A DNA stretch of 64,000 bases from Diphasiastrum complanatum (GCA_029204225.1 CM055092.1:17105921-17169920); one strand, 5' to 3'. Counted from the first letter of the stretch, positions 10,980 to 22,779 are shown. The notes: a model not told the origin generated them from the sequence alone. Translations and numbers: made by a program.

Positions 10980-12135
10980 TGTTGGATGATTCTGATGAAT
11001 CCCCAAGATACTTGAACAGAGCAACTCAAGAGCACCTCTCACCTTAGACCGAGGAGGTCTCTGAGATGACAAGATGAACGAAGACTGAGAGCCGAGTATG
11101 AGAGCCAAGAAATGCTAGTTAGGAATGACAAGCAAGAACTGTGCAAGTCTCATGGTGAATCCCAGAAGATGGAATGACCATGTAGGAACTAGTATTTCTA
11201 GGCAAATGTATTAAATACAAGTAGACCTCTCTTAAAGAAAGTAGAGTGAGCCACCTTTTGATGGTGACCTCTAGTGGAGAGCATTATTCCACTTGTAAAT
11301 TGTGAAATGTGGAAATTCCACTAGGATGCCACCTAAGGAGCTCTCTTGCTTATTTAAGAGACTGCCTCTTTGAGTAGAGGAGCTTTTTGTGAATTGTATC
11401 AACTCCATGCTAAAATGAAAAGAGCCTTCACGAGTTTGGTGCATCCATTGAGCTCCTTGATCATGCTTGTTTCTTGAGTGATGCATTTATGATCTTGCCC
11501 TTCCCTCCTTTTGTGTGTGGTTGTGGACTGTAGAGTGGATTAGATTTGCTGCTTTTGTAGAGTGGATTTGTTTCTTTTCTTGTTTGTGGATTAAGGTAGG
11601 AACCAGCATTCAAGTAAACTAAATAGGCTGAATCTGTGGTGTAGTTCTTGGATATCTCTTTACAGTCCAGTTCTTGATGTTCTTGGGATGTCCAAGAATC
11701 AATAGACTGGTTGGTTTCTTGATTCTTGGACTTCTAACATGCTGTAGATTAGTTCTTGGTTCTTGTTTTGTCAATTTATGCAAGTGTAGCTCAGTTTAGT
11801 AATGCTTAGGCTCTAATTCAGTTCGTTTTTAGAGTAGATAGCTGTAAAATCTTCTGAATGTTCATTTGGGCTGCACTCTGATCTGTGAATGAGCGTTCTT
11901 GCTTGCATCTATGTATGAATGTAAGTGCGTTCAAGAGAGACAACCCTGGTAGTCCTCTGACGGGTAGGACAAAAAATATACTACAACGAGAATCCGTTCT
12001 CTTTTGTTTGATTTTGGGTTTAAAACAAGAATGACAATCTCAAAAAGAACCCATTGTCTCTGCTGATAGGCAGAAGTAAGAAAGAATCAATTTTAAAAAA
12101 CCAACAGATCCTCTGGATCAGAGGATCTATAAACA
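10980..12135 (+). repeat. 5' LTR of the gypsy-type element
   Basis: 1156 bp from TGTTGGATGATTC to ATCTATAAACA. A TATA-like TATTTAAGAG is at 11351-11360. It matches 15662-16806 along its whole length with a few percent differences. An 89-bp stretch near the end contains the palindromic GATCCTCTGGATCAGAGGATC. Confidence 0.92.
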
Positions 12136-12224
12136 TTTGGCACTGTTTTCCATTGAACTCCAACACCTTCTACATCAAAAACCCACAACCTTGTCACGCT
12201 CCGCCCGTCCCCTCACGTCACATC

Positions 12225-12730
12225 TCAACCGGAGCCCCCCCTGTGTTGAAATCTCAATTGGAGAGCTCATGTCCAATATCAACCGACGCATTCTATTCGA
12301 TCTTGACTGACGGTTTCCACTCAAATCTCAACTGATGGTGCCCTGTGAAATCTTGACCGACGACCCTCAATCAAATCTCAACTGACGGTGCCGTGTGAAA
12401 TCTCAACCGATGGCCCTCAATCAAATCTCAACCCACGGTGCCCTGTGAAATCTTGACCGACGGCCCTTAGTCAAATCTCAACCGACGGCCACTGTTAGAT
12501 CTCAACCGATGCCCATCAGTCAGATCTCAATCGACGACCCTGCATTCGATCTCAACAGATGCCATCAGTCAGATCTCAACTGATGCCATCAATCAGATCT
12601 CAATCGACGGCCCTGTGTTTGATCTCAACTGATGCCCATCAGTCAGATCTCAACCGACGGCCTTGCATTTGATCTCAACCGACGCCATCAGTCAGATCTC
12701 AACCCATGTCCATCAGTCAGATCTCAACCG
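12225..12730 (+). repeat. Degenerate minisatellite in the gypsy-type element
   Basis: About 15-20 variants of a 25-40-base unit built on ATCTCAACCGACGGCCCT and CAGTCAGATCTCAAC. Unit length and sequence vary, with CCGACG/CTGATG alternations. It lies between the LTR and gag and partly runs into the gag frame that begins near 12706. Confidence 0.85.
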
Positions 12731-13700
12731 ACGGAAGTCGCTCAGATCTCAACCGACGAGATCCGCTTCCAATCCCAACCGATGAGATTCTATCTGTTCT
12801 GGACATAAGGAGTTCCTCACAACCGCACCTGAAAACACCCGTATTCCATCATCCAGACCACATTCATCTGCACTACGACTACCCTCGCCCACCTTCACCA
12901 CACCACACGACCTCCACATTCCACCAAAACGACCCTAATATCCCAGACGATTATCCATACGAGGTCAGGTCCCCTGCAACTGAACAAATCAGATGCCATA
13001 GGTTCTACTGAATGCAGGCTGAACTCCAAGAGCCATCCACAAACCCATTCGAGAGACAAGAACCTGATAGAGCTGAGTCTTCATGCGCACGACCCCATTT
13101 TTTTGGTGTTGAGCCCTCACAGGTCAGAACCAACCCTAATGGAGTTCCTGCTACCCACGGAGCTCATTATGAAAGACGTACACCCAAATTAGATCTACCA
13201 AAGTTTGAGACTATATTGAGCGTTTCAAATGCCTCAAAAGTCAAGTACAGGAACAGCCCTTCGAACAGATGCTCATCATCTGGTTTTTAGTCGGCCTTCC
13301 AAGATGGATTAATGCGAGCTTAAATCCAATGATGAATATATGAGCCTCAAATTAGCTATGTCTGATGCCATCAAGGAAGAAGACGAAGGATCAGATGTTG
13401 ACGAATCTAGGGAAAGACGAGCACCACCTGCTCCTCTCCATGAGTCGAAGTTGACCGAGGATACCCGAGGTCAGCTTTGGAAATCCCAGTTGGAGTTGTT
13501 TAATAAGCAACACCAACTACAGATGGAGAAACTCACCAATGAGTTTCAAACTACCCTGAAGTCTATCTAAAGTAGTATGCCTGGTCAGTCAAACCCTGCA
13601 CATGTATCTTATAAACGAAAACAAATATGGTGCCCACATTGTCGGGCTACACATTTTGTTGATGCTTGTCCTTCATATCCGCCTATCCAAGCACATACAG
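12706..13700 (+). pseudogene. Gypsy gag remnant
   Basis: The readable pieces, in different frames, are a Pro/His-rich N-terminal part (12706-13011), RRTPKLDLPKFE at about 13170-13215 (the PKLxLPxFxG start of plant gypsy Gag, here cut short by a deletion), an acidic and Arg-rich segment with LFNKQHQLQMEKLTNEF (13340-13570), and a zinc-knuckle-like WCPHCRATHFVDAC (13625-13670). The spacing in this knuckle is CX2CX3HX4C, one residue short of the standard CX2CX4HX4C. Stops at 13009, 13288 and 13568 separate the pieces. It is non-functional. Confidence 0.7.
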
Positions 13701-15661
13701 TCCAACAATATCATAGTACCTCATCCATACGTGCATCTCAAGTTATATCTTACAACATCTGCTATCAATGATGGTAGATTTAGTGTCATCCACCCTACCT
13801 TGTTTTGACAAAGGCATGTCAGAGTAAGTCACATTACTCTACAAACAATGGAATATTACAACTGTCAGGGTACATTATCAATGTTGATAAATGTAAGTTT
13901 TGTTCGACAAGTACACTATAGTTCTCACTCTCTGTACTGTTTGTATATTTCCTTGTTTTTCTTCATTCCTAGTGTGTGATTGATTTTTGCATGAGAAATA
14001 GCAACTACACGAGAGTATTCTGTAGAGCATCTCACGAACACATTTTCATTCATCTATCCATCTTCAGATTACCTTGTATAGCAATTTAGAATTTTTGAGA
14101 AATATGAGAAGTACATGTCAAATTAGAGTTGATTCCTGCATCTCATTGCCATATTATTTTTTGAGTCAACTACAGCAAGATCGAAATAAATTTAGTTAAA
14201 AAAATTTCAATCTTTAGTCCAGTCGCATGTTCAACGAGTTTCAACTACGTGTTCCACACACCGATCCAATCCTGAGCATGAACAGTTACCAGCAACAACA
14301 TCCCCACCAACAGATTTTTTTTGGGGGGGGAGAGAGTGGATCTGCTTGGATCCACTAGAGCAGTTACGTTGCCAGCAACAACATCAGCAAGATCGACAGC
14401 CAAGGTCACAAATCTAATATGAAAAAGACAAGGCTAAAGAAGGTAGATGGGTAATCCGAAGCGACTCAATCAAAAGAAGTATTCCAGTCATGACGAAGAT
14501 CCTTCAAAAAGGAAAACACAAGCATTGGAAAATTGGTCTCCTTCTTCTACCAACCTCTTGCCATACTTCTGCTCCCATTCTCATGTCTATCGTCCACACC
14601 ATCTACCGTTGTCACCACCACCCTTCCTTCCATCTGTTTGTTTATCATCAGTTTACTGTTCTTTTGAGAAATTCCTAGTTTTTGATAGTCTTACCAAAGC
14701 AGTTGATAGATCATTGCAAGTGTCTTGCGGAGACCAACTATCACCTATATTGGTTGTTCAGTCGGAAAAGACCTACAAAAGCAAGCAAAGCAGCTAGAAG
14801 AAATAAAGAGAAAGATCCAAGAAGTTGAGGAGGAAAGGACAAAAACTTAAGCAACAAATGAACCAGATCAATCTTGATCAAAAGAATCTCTTTGGAGCAT
14901 TGATAGTTGAATCCCCTCCTACGAAGCCCAAAGAGATCCAAAAGTAATGGATCAAAAGAAAGAGCTGCAGAAAAGAAAGATGAAGACAACTACGAACCTG
15001 CAAAATAAAGAAAGCTCCTCACCTAGCAAGTGGTGGTCAAAGCGCGACATTGCAAGGGTCCAAGGCTGCAAATGTAGAACTATTTGTTCCTTCACCCTAC
15101 CACCAAGCCTTCATCATGTTTCCTTACCGTTACCAAACCGTCCATCCAAAACTGTTCCTACCACCAATTTTTGATGAATCCATCCCCTTGAGACCGATAA
15201 TCAAAGTTTGTGCAACCTGCAGATCAAAGGTTTTCCTTGAGACTGGAACTTCAAATAAGGGAAGAACCACGGAAATACCCAGAGGCAAATGGAGAATACA
15301 GACCTCCCAGAAGATAGAATCTACCAAGAAACCAAAGATGAAATCGTCAATGGCAGATACAAGTGACAAAACAAAGCGACACATGGAAAGCACTCGAGCA
15401 TGCAAGTTGTGAAGCTGCTGAGAGCTCTCCAATTTTGAGAATCTCAATCACCTATAGCAATAAGACATTCTGATCCAATCACGACAATTTGTAAAAAATA
15501 GTTTCTGTGATAAAGATTGGCGACAATAAGCACTTGGTTTTATGTAAGCAAACAAGGATCTATGCTTTTCTAAGTGACGATCGAAGATGCCAATGCAAAG
15601 CGGAGCGACATCATCCAATATGAGTTGTAGTGGGTCCTGCAACACATTAGGGGTGAGATGA
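13701..15661 (+). other. Non-coding internal region of the gypsy-type element
   Basis: Several frames of 60-120 codons occur (14447-14797, 15050-15412) but none shows a retroelement or host domain I recognise. A G run and GA-rich sequence is at 14322-14338. The region ends with a purine-rich stretch (AGGGGTGAGATGA) just before the 3' LTR, usable as a polypurine tract. Confidence 0.6.
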
Positions 15662-16806
15662 TGTTGGTTGATTCTGACGAATCCCCAAGATACTTGGACA
15701 GAGCAACTCAAGAGCACCTCTCACCTTAGACTGAGGAGGTGTCTGAGACGACAAGACGAACAAAGACTGAGAGCCGAGAAATGCTAGTTAGGAATGACAA
15801 GCAAGAACTGTGTAAGTCTCATGGTGAATCCCGAAAGATGGAATGACCATGTAGGAACTAGTATTTCTAGGCAAATGTATTAAATACAAGTAGACCTCTC
15901 TTAAAGAAAGTAGAGTGAGCCACCTTTAGATGGTGACCTCTAGTGGAGAGCATTATTCCACTTGTAAATTGTGAAATGTCGAAATTCCACTAGGATGCCA
16001 CCTAAGGAGCTCTCTTGCTTATTTAAGAGGCTCCCTCTTTGAGTAGAAGAGCTTTTTGTGAATTGTATCAACTCCATGCTGAAATGAGAAGTGTCTTCAC
16101 GAGTTTGGTGCATCCATTGAGCTCCTTGATCATGCTTGTTTCTTGAGTGATGCATTTATGATCTTGCCCTTCCCTCCTTTTGTGTGTGGTTGTGGACTGT
16201 AGAGTGGATTAGATTTGTTGCTTTTGTAGAGTGGATTAGTTTCTTTCCTTGTTTGTGGATTAAGGTAGGAACTAGCATTCAGGTAAACTAAATAGGCTGG
16301 ATCTGTGGTGTAGTTCTTGCATATCTCTTTACAGTCCAATTCTTGATGTTCTTAGGATGTCCAAGAATCAATAGACTGGTTGGTTTCTTGATTCTTGGAC
16401 TTCTAACATGCTGTAGATTAGTTCTTGATTCTTGTTTTGTCAATTTATACAAGTGTAGCTTAGTTTAGTAATGCTTAGGCTTTGATTCAGTATGTTTTTA
16501 GAGTAGATAGCTATAGAACCTCATGAATGTTCATTTGGACTGCACTCTGATCTGTGAATGAGCGTTCTTGGCTTGCATCTATGTATGAATGTAAGTGCAT
16601 TCAAGAGAGACAACCCTGAGTAGTCCTCTGACAGGCAAGACAAAAAATATACTACAACGAGAATCTGTTCCCTTCTGCCTGATCTTGGGTTTAAAACAAG
16701 AATGAAAATCTCAAGAAGAACCCATCGTCTCTGCTGATAGGCAGAAGTAAAAAAGAATCAATTTAGAAAAAAAAACCGATCCTCTGGATCAGAGGATCTG
16801 TAAACA
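15662..16806 (+). repeat. 3' LTR of the gypsy-type element
   Basis: 1145 bp, the partner of 10980-12135. The TATA-like box is at 16020-16029. It ends ATCTGTAAACA and is followed by the target duplication CATCT. Confidence 0.92.
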
Positions 16807-16850
16807 CATCTCTCTGTCTCTCTGTGTGCGCACAAGAGTGATACTACAAA
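16807..16850. mobile_element. Outer part of the split right TIR
   Basis: After removal of the two inserted LTR elements this joins 8849. It then mirrors the left TIR at 8331-8365: the reverse complement of CACAAGAGTGATACT matches AGTATCGCTCTTGTG. Confidence 0.7.
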
Positions 16851-16859
16851 TCGATTCTA

Positions 16860-18215
16860 TGCGTGCATAGTGTACTCTTTTTTTCATGGATACTCCCCTT
16901 TCGCACAGAACTGATACTAGGCAATGGCTTCCTTGGGAAGTCCTTGTTGTTTAGATCTCTCACTAAGTTTGGTATAACTGAATGCATAGAGTACTTTAAG
17001 TCCCTCTTCCAGCCTTTCTTACATGTGTTCAGTACAGCACAACAAAGTTTGGATGTTTTTTATGACCAGTATGTCAGATTCAGGGATATAATCAGTATCC
17101 CTCTAATCTCTTTGTGTAATTTGTCGTTTATGCATTTCACTGACCTTGTACATATTTTTTCACATTATAAGCAGTAGCTAGATAGGATGTACACTAAACT
17201 TTTTTGACCAATTTAAGAATTTCAGTGAATGTAATTGTTGTAAATGAAAATGTCGCTATCTTGAGTATCAAACCAGATTTGTGTTTTTCTTGTTAGTATA
17301 GATCCCTGTAGAGTCAGATACATCGATTCCTGATATTGAAATTCCTTCATCTTCCACTACTGAAAATTCCATAAAGGATATCATTCATTTCGTGGTGGAT
17401 ACTCCTGACACTGACTATTTGAGTGTAGGTACTGATAAGCTGAGGGATGCTTTCATTAGCTCTAATGCCAATATTGAGAAAAAATTGTTCATGTACATTC
17501 TAAATGCTTTTTTTATTTGCCGAAATATTATATAAACAAAGATGTGTATATCACAACTGTAGATCTATGTGTTTTTTTCGATTACTAGGAGGATGAGGTG
17601 CTTTGTCTATTGTCGAGCACCATTTCTGAGTTCTCTGACATTGTTGATTTTGAAACCGAAGACTTGGTGTCGAGCATTGACTATGATGATGAAGAAGGTA
17701 TTCTGATTGGTGAGGAATGTTTGTCCTTGGCTATGGCAAATGTTCGTGATCATGGACAAAGTTTGCCATCTGGAGAGAAATTTATTTCATTCCAGGCCTA
17801 GCAAGGATTCCCTCGTCCATCGGTTATAAAATTTGCAGATGACTTTTCTTCAATAGGTGGTCACAATATAGATCATCCTGATCTAGTTGCAGCAGATGAT
17901 GATGAATGCGTAAGTTTAGAAGTTTTACTGTAAGTTTATCTAATGTATGTGTTCTATTAAATTTTAAAAACTATGAACTTCAATTTTGTTATGTAGAATA
18001 CACTTGTGATCGATGACTTTGCTACTCGTCGAGGGGGATTCACACAACATTCATCATCTTTCCACAGGGATAGTGGTCTCGATGTGCCACTCATCGCTTG
18101 TGTATGAGTCAAATGTGAGCAATCACTCTCGAGAATGGCAAAAAAACGATCTTGCACTAAGACAATGCCTACCTTCCACTTTTCTCTCTTTATTGTTGGC
18201 TCTTTCGGAGTGATT
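16860..18215 (+). pseudogene. Broken host gene of unknown function (several exons)
   Basis: Four candidate exons are visible. A frame at 16863-17177 (FLGKSLLFRSLTKFGITECI, FYDQYVRFRDII) has no clear donor. An acidic exon, 17302-17492, follows a TAG acceptor (IPVESDTSIPDIEIPSSS, VVDTPDTDYLSVGTDKLRDAF). An exon at 17589-17909 (LCLLSSTISEFSDIVDFETEDL) has a good GTAAGT donor but an in-frame TAG at about 17799. A last exon starts at 17999 after TGTAG (NTLVIDDFATRRGGFTQH) and meets TGA near 18105. The joints between the first three do not keep frame. The product is rich in Asp, Glu and Ser. I recognise no domain. The stop and frame conflicts suggest decay. Confidence 0.5.
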
Positions 18216-18352
18216 TTTCCCTTTTCTCTTTGTTACCTACAACTAAAACTAGCAATCTTGCATATGAGGAGCAAAGTGCTCACGAAAATGAAATTGTCCT
18301 AAATTTGACTCCAACTCTAAAGTTGATGTTGATGTGGAGGAGAACAAGATCT

Positions 18353-18560
18353 ATTAAAGAGTAGAATGCAGATCTTTGATGTCAACCCCATATTTGCCTC
18401 AATTGATCTAAAGATCCAATGTTTCACTGAAACGTGTTTCATTCAATGAAACTCCATTTCAAGCACACTGCTCGAAATGGATCTTAAAATTAGAGCCAAA
18501 AAAAGAAAAACATAATGTGTGTGTGTGTGTGTGTGTGTGTGAAAGTTTGGCATATAAAAC
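18353..18560 (+). repeat. Direct repeat, left copy (GT-bearing)
   Basis: About 205 bp repeated at 20806-21022 in the same orientation. It includes GTTTCACTGAAACG...TTCAATGAAAC, a small hairpin, and ends in a GT tract followed by GGCATATAAAACTT. The pair flanks 2.25 kb. An LTR-like role is possible, but no TG...CA ends, PBS or PPT are visible. Confidence 0.7.
18516..18541. repeat. (TG)n microsatellite
   Basis: Thirteen TG units. The partner repeat near 20988 has only about five. Confidence 0.95.
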
Positions 18561-18783
18561 TTGTTAGCAGAAGCCCTTGTTGCCTCTACTTCTCTGTTAG
18601 CACTTCTTCTTCCTCTATTAGCAGCTACTTGACATTGATTCTGCTAGCTGAGACTTGGATAGCTGAGACAGTTAGCTGAGACTCGGATATTCTATGGGTG
18701 TTCAAGCATCTACTGTTCGATACCTATTCGGATTTACAATGGGCTCAGCCATAGATGGCTTCTTATCCGTTCTGTCTTCAATG

Positions 18784-18834
18784 TAATGGTAGTATAGTGG
18801 TGTTGTACCTGCCTGTCAAAGGCACAATGACAAC
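18784..18834 (+). other. tRNA-Asp(GTC)-like fragment
   Basis: TAATGGTAGTATAGTGGTGT...GCCTGTCAAAGGC matches the 5' half of plant tRNA-Asp, including the A box (TGGTAGTATAGTGG) and the anticodon arm GCCTGTCA. The 3' half (T arm with GGTTCGA) is absent. It is a tRNA pseudogene or the head of a tRNA-derived SINE, not an active gene. Confidence 0.55.
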
Positions 18835-18841
18835 TTGATTT

Positions 18842-20805
18842 TGATCTTTGATTGGCAATGGTAGCTCATCTTCGATATAGAATCTATCAGGAACTTGATT
18901 TCCTACTTTCTACAGACTGTTTCAGTTCTTTCATTGTTCTTACAAACTGCAGATTATTGCTAAACTAATCTAAGCAAGAACAAAAAATTAAACTAAGCCT
19001 ACTCCTACTGAAATCCCAGAATGAACACAACAACTAACTAAAATCACAAAACCTACAAAGTGCTTCTTACAACCGTCACTCAACAGTTGTAAGAAGAACT
19101 CCTCAGGGAGCCAGAAACCAAGAAACATCGAAAATCAGTGGAATGGTAGATCAATCTTCAAGTCCTACACATCTACCTTATGCTAACACAAATGGGAATC
19201 CTACAAAGTGCTTCTTATAACTGTCACTCAACAGTTGTAAGAAGAACTCCTCAAGGAGCCGATAACTAAGAAGCATCTGAACTAAGTAGAATGATGGATC
19301 AGCCTCCAAGCCCTGCACGTCTACCTGATACTAATCCAATCCTTAAGAGAGAGTTAACAACAATAAACACATTCATACATTAGGACCCAAACTATATGCA
19401 TGAAGATGGAGCATGGAAGGAAATGCAAGAAGTATAATCTTCAATTAACAAGGTGCTCCTCCTGGTTGAGTCCCTTTGAATTGCCCCTCTATCTTCTTAA
19501 TCTTTGTCTTCTTGAGTGGGATCAACTGCAAGTGTATCTTTTGCTTGTGTGGTTGCAGGCAGTTTCCTTTCTCCCTCCTCTGAATCTGTTGCCTATGGTG
19601 GCAGTCGGAATGCTACCACAGAATCAACTACTTGTTGGATGCGAGGGGATGATGTCAATAGTGGTAATGTCCTGGTGGGTGATTGGGATCTAGATCTTCT
19701 AGCAGCAGGTGATTGCACTTGTGGAAATTGTGGCTGCTGAGTATCCATTAGCTGTGTCTGTTCTGAGGAAGTGGCAGGTGATATTCGTCTGGGCCTGTTG
19801 ATCTGCTGAAGATGGTATCATTGCTACACATTTGGTGATATAGGCACATGCAGCTGCTAGATTTGGTTCTTCGATAGTATCCAAGCTGGACTTTCATTGA
19901 ATGAAGGACTCATTTGGCTACTCCATTGGTTGATGCTGTCGGTTGAGTCTTTGGGGAATTGCTTCGGCTAGAATCTCTTGGTTGAAAGATGTTGTTGATG
20001 CTTGATCAAGAGATTCGGCAGAAGTCAATTCGATTGTAGCACTCTATGAGAGCCCTTGGTGGTGGCACTCAGGTAGAACATTTGGTGGAACACTTAGTTG
20101 GAATAGGTGGACCAAATTTCTCACAATTTCTCTGTAGTTGACTCGAAGACCAATATCTCAATTATATGCAAGAATCAACTGTGAAGTGACATGGATCTCT
20201 CAGAAGCTTGGATATCCATAGACATCCTAAACTCTCTAGAAGATAATCTGGAGATGGATAGATAAAATAAAAAATTCATTCTTGAGCTATTCTACAATTA
20301 TGACTTGCCATATACAGAGAGTCGATAAATGCATAGTGCTTATCAAACAAAAATTTCATGCATCAAAGAGTGGATGCCGAATAGTGCTTACAATAGAAAA
20401 CTTTGGTTGAGCCTCTCGATCAAGAAGACTCGGTTTGAGCTCCTTAGTGAAGATTCGGTTGAAGAGTTTGGTGGAAGAGAGTTGGTTCAAAACATTCGAA
20501 TGGAAACCTCGGCTAAAGAGCCTTGGTTGTGACGTTCAGGTTGTTTTGGTAGTATATTGATCATTGGATGTAAGATAGGAAGATGGTCATCAGATGTATG
20601 ACAATCAATATGAAGTAGTCAATCATCCGACATAAATTCGGATGTAACGAGAGATTGAGGAGTTAGATATAAAAATATGTTGACTCTCGGATGTGGTGTT
20701 CGGATGTAACTTTAGTAGCAGTTGAGAGGCTGGTTGGACCGTCTGTTGATTACAGCCTCTGATGTACGTGTCATGAATGAAATTGTCTCAGACTGGTTTG
20801 TTTTT
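18842..20805. other. No gene recognised
   Basis: Apart from the tandem units at 19050-19325, this holds only scattered frames under 100 codons. The part at 19900-20530 is full of short, imperfect GGTTGA/CGGTTGAG-type repeats that give Leu/Val-rich shadows. I see no transposon ends. Confidence 0.5.
19050..19325. repeat. Two tandem copies of a hairpin-containing unit
   Basis: A unit of about 145 bp occurs at roughly 19050-19195 and 19199-19325. Both carry CTTCTTA[CT]AAC...CAGTTGTAAGAAGAACTCCTC, where TTCTTACAAC and GTTGTAAGAA form an inverted pair, followed by a variable tail ending CATCTAC/CGTCTAC. Confidence 0.7.
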
Positions 20806-21022
20806 GAAGAGTAGAATGTAGATCTTTGATCTCAACTCCATATTTGCCTCAATTGATCCAAAGATCCAATGTTTCATTGAAACGTGTTTCATTCAATGAA
20901 ACTCCATTTTGAAAAGTCCGTTTCAAGCGAACTGTTCGAAATAGATTTTAAAATTAGAGCCAAAAAAAAGAAAAACCTAATGTGTGTGTGTGAAAGTATG
21001 GCATATAAAACTTTAATTAGAA
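20806..21022 (+). repeat. Direct repeat, right copy
   Basis: Partner of 18353-18560. It contains an additional segment (TTGAAAAGTCCGTTTCAAG) and a shorter TG tract. Confidence 0.7.
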
Positions 21023-21736
21023 CTCAGTAGGGAATAGTAGAATTATGAATACCTTGTGCATGTGCTTTGTGTGATGTATCTCAATGTCTCTTTGAGTCCT
21101 TAGTTATTCGAGTGAGTCGATTACCAATTGTTTATATGGTCATTGTATAGAGCTATAATCATTGTCTAGACACTGAAGCAACACTTGGTTTTCCTTTAAC
21201 AAAGGCTAGGAATAAAACCAAGCAAAAAAGAAAAAGCCCTAAAAATGTTTCGCCGTTTCTTTCCTAACATAGCCAATTCTTTCATGTTTCAAACATGTTT
21301 CAAACACGTTGCAAAAAGGCTTTTTGAAAAAGTCCACGAAAATCTTATGCATAACAATATAGCTAGAGAGTAGCAAACTATCAAGCGTGACATCTAATAT
21401 TCCATAAAGCATGATAGAGCTAGATCAATGACAACAATTACATTCCACTCTTAGATCAACATGTATCAAGCAGAGTCTATCAATCACTCTCTTTTGCTCT
21501 TAATTGGTCACATAACAAAAGTAGGACACATTTATCACAATGAGCACGAGATGAGGAATACCCAACACACATTCCATTGAAATACACAATAGGTGAGGGC
21601 CTTTTTTGTACCCTCTTTTTAGGGTTGGTGTCGTTGCCTCATATCATGTGATCAATGGCTGGCCAAAAAACATGAGTCTATAAGGTAATCAAAATTGGCT
21701 CTTACCTTATGATTAGGACCTTTTAAAAAATTTAAC

Positions 21737-22170
21737 ACTGTAAGTAGATGATGTACAAGCTTGTTTCCACTAATTAGAGCTACATGATTTTGGTGCTTGG
21801 AGTCACATTACATTTGCATCATTCCAGTGGTCTCTAACTAGGTGAAATTAGATTACTTCAATATAGAAATCACTTAGTCCTCTTGGAAATTGAGGATGTG
21901 CCTAGTCCTCCAAAAGTACTGTTGTAGCTTTTGAAAATTTTGCTTAGATCCTTATTCAGTACTGTCTTTAGTAAATGATCTACAAGCTTATATACACTAA
22001 TTTTGGTGCTTGGAGATAAACATTGCATTTGCACCATTCTAGTTGTCTTTAAATAGGTACAATTAGTTCATGTCATAGAGAAACGACTTAGTCGTCTTGG
22101 AACTCAAGGATGTGTCTAGTCCTCCTCAGGTCTTCTGGAAAATGTGCTTGGTTCCTTATTCAGTACTGTC
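21737..22170 (+). repeat. Degenerate tandem duplication, about 235-bp unit
   Basis: The two units share AATTTTGGTGCTTGGAG-like sequence, CATTTGCA[TC]CATTC, ACTTAGTC[CG]TCTTGGAA and GATGTG[CT]CTAGTCCTCC. Unit 1 is about 21737-21965 and unit 2 about 21966-22170. No coding frame is conserved between them. Confidence 0.7.
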
Positions 22171-22779
22171 TTATTGAGATATGTTGTAGAAATCTCCTTC
22201 AGATGACAACCTGGTCTACGGATCTCTTTGAACAAGATGATGGATCTTTCCCAAGAGACAAATGTTTCCATGAATGACTTTCCTTTAACAACCGGACGTT
22301 TCGGTTTTCCTTTGGCAACAATTGTTTACTTTTCATTAGTTTTCAGCATTTACAATATAGAATAAGTATCAATTCTATGCTTTACTATTGTAGATGAGAA
22401 TAAGTAGATTCTGAAAAGTTTGCCTCAATGCCCAAAAAATGGCTGCCCACTCTATGTTGATGTCACTTTGTGATTAGCCACCTTGTCACCATTTCCTTAC
22501 GTTTCTCCTGCTGAATTTCCAAGCTTGAGTGGGTAAGTATTCAGAAGCTTTTGGCTGTCATCTTGCATAATGCATACTAAGACATTTTTATTTAATGTCA
22601 CTTCTGTGTTTCCAGAGTGGTAGCTCTTATGTTCAATTCAGTTTCTCTCATTCTCTTGTGGATCAAAAGTATAGAGTGTTTCCATGGCTCCTTTGCCAAG
22701 AAGATTTTTATAGTGTGTTGTTATTCTGCGTAGTTTGTTTGTTTGAAAGAGTTTTAAATAGGCTTTCTATCGAGGTTTT

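Larger units (their letters stand above)
10980..16806 (+). mobile_element. Gypsy-type LTR element lacking pol (TSD CATCT)
   Basis: LTRs are at 10980-12135 and 15662-16806; CATCT flanks the element at 10975-10979 and 16807-16811. The sequence after the first LTR (TTTGGCACTG) resembles the TGGCxCCG-type site of gypsy elements rather than the copia PBS. Inside are a minisatellite (12225-12730) and a broken gag (12706-13700). No protease, RT, RNase H or integrase is readable, so this is a large non-autonomous derivative. It interrupts the right TIR of the element starting at 8330. Confidence 0.9.

Noticed and set aside
11271-11486. 71-codon minus frame repeated at 15940-16155
   Set aside because: Both lie at the same place in the two LTRs of one element; LTR identity explains the repetition.
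12225-12730. Possible CRISPR-like array of repeats
   Set aside because: The units are contiguous and vary in length and sequence without unique spacers, and the context is a plant retroelement. It is a minisatellite.
14322-14345. G run and GA-rich sequence considered as the gypsy polypurine tract
   Set aside because: It is 1.3 kb from the 3' LTR. The purine run directly before 15662 is the better candidate.
19400-19740. Overlapping frames with hydrophobic or Gly/Ser-rich sequence
   Set aside because: Two overlapping frames are open, there are no splice or start signals, and no family resemblance was found. Treated as chance.
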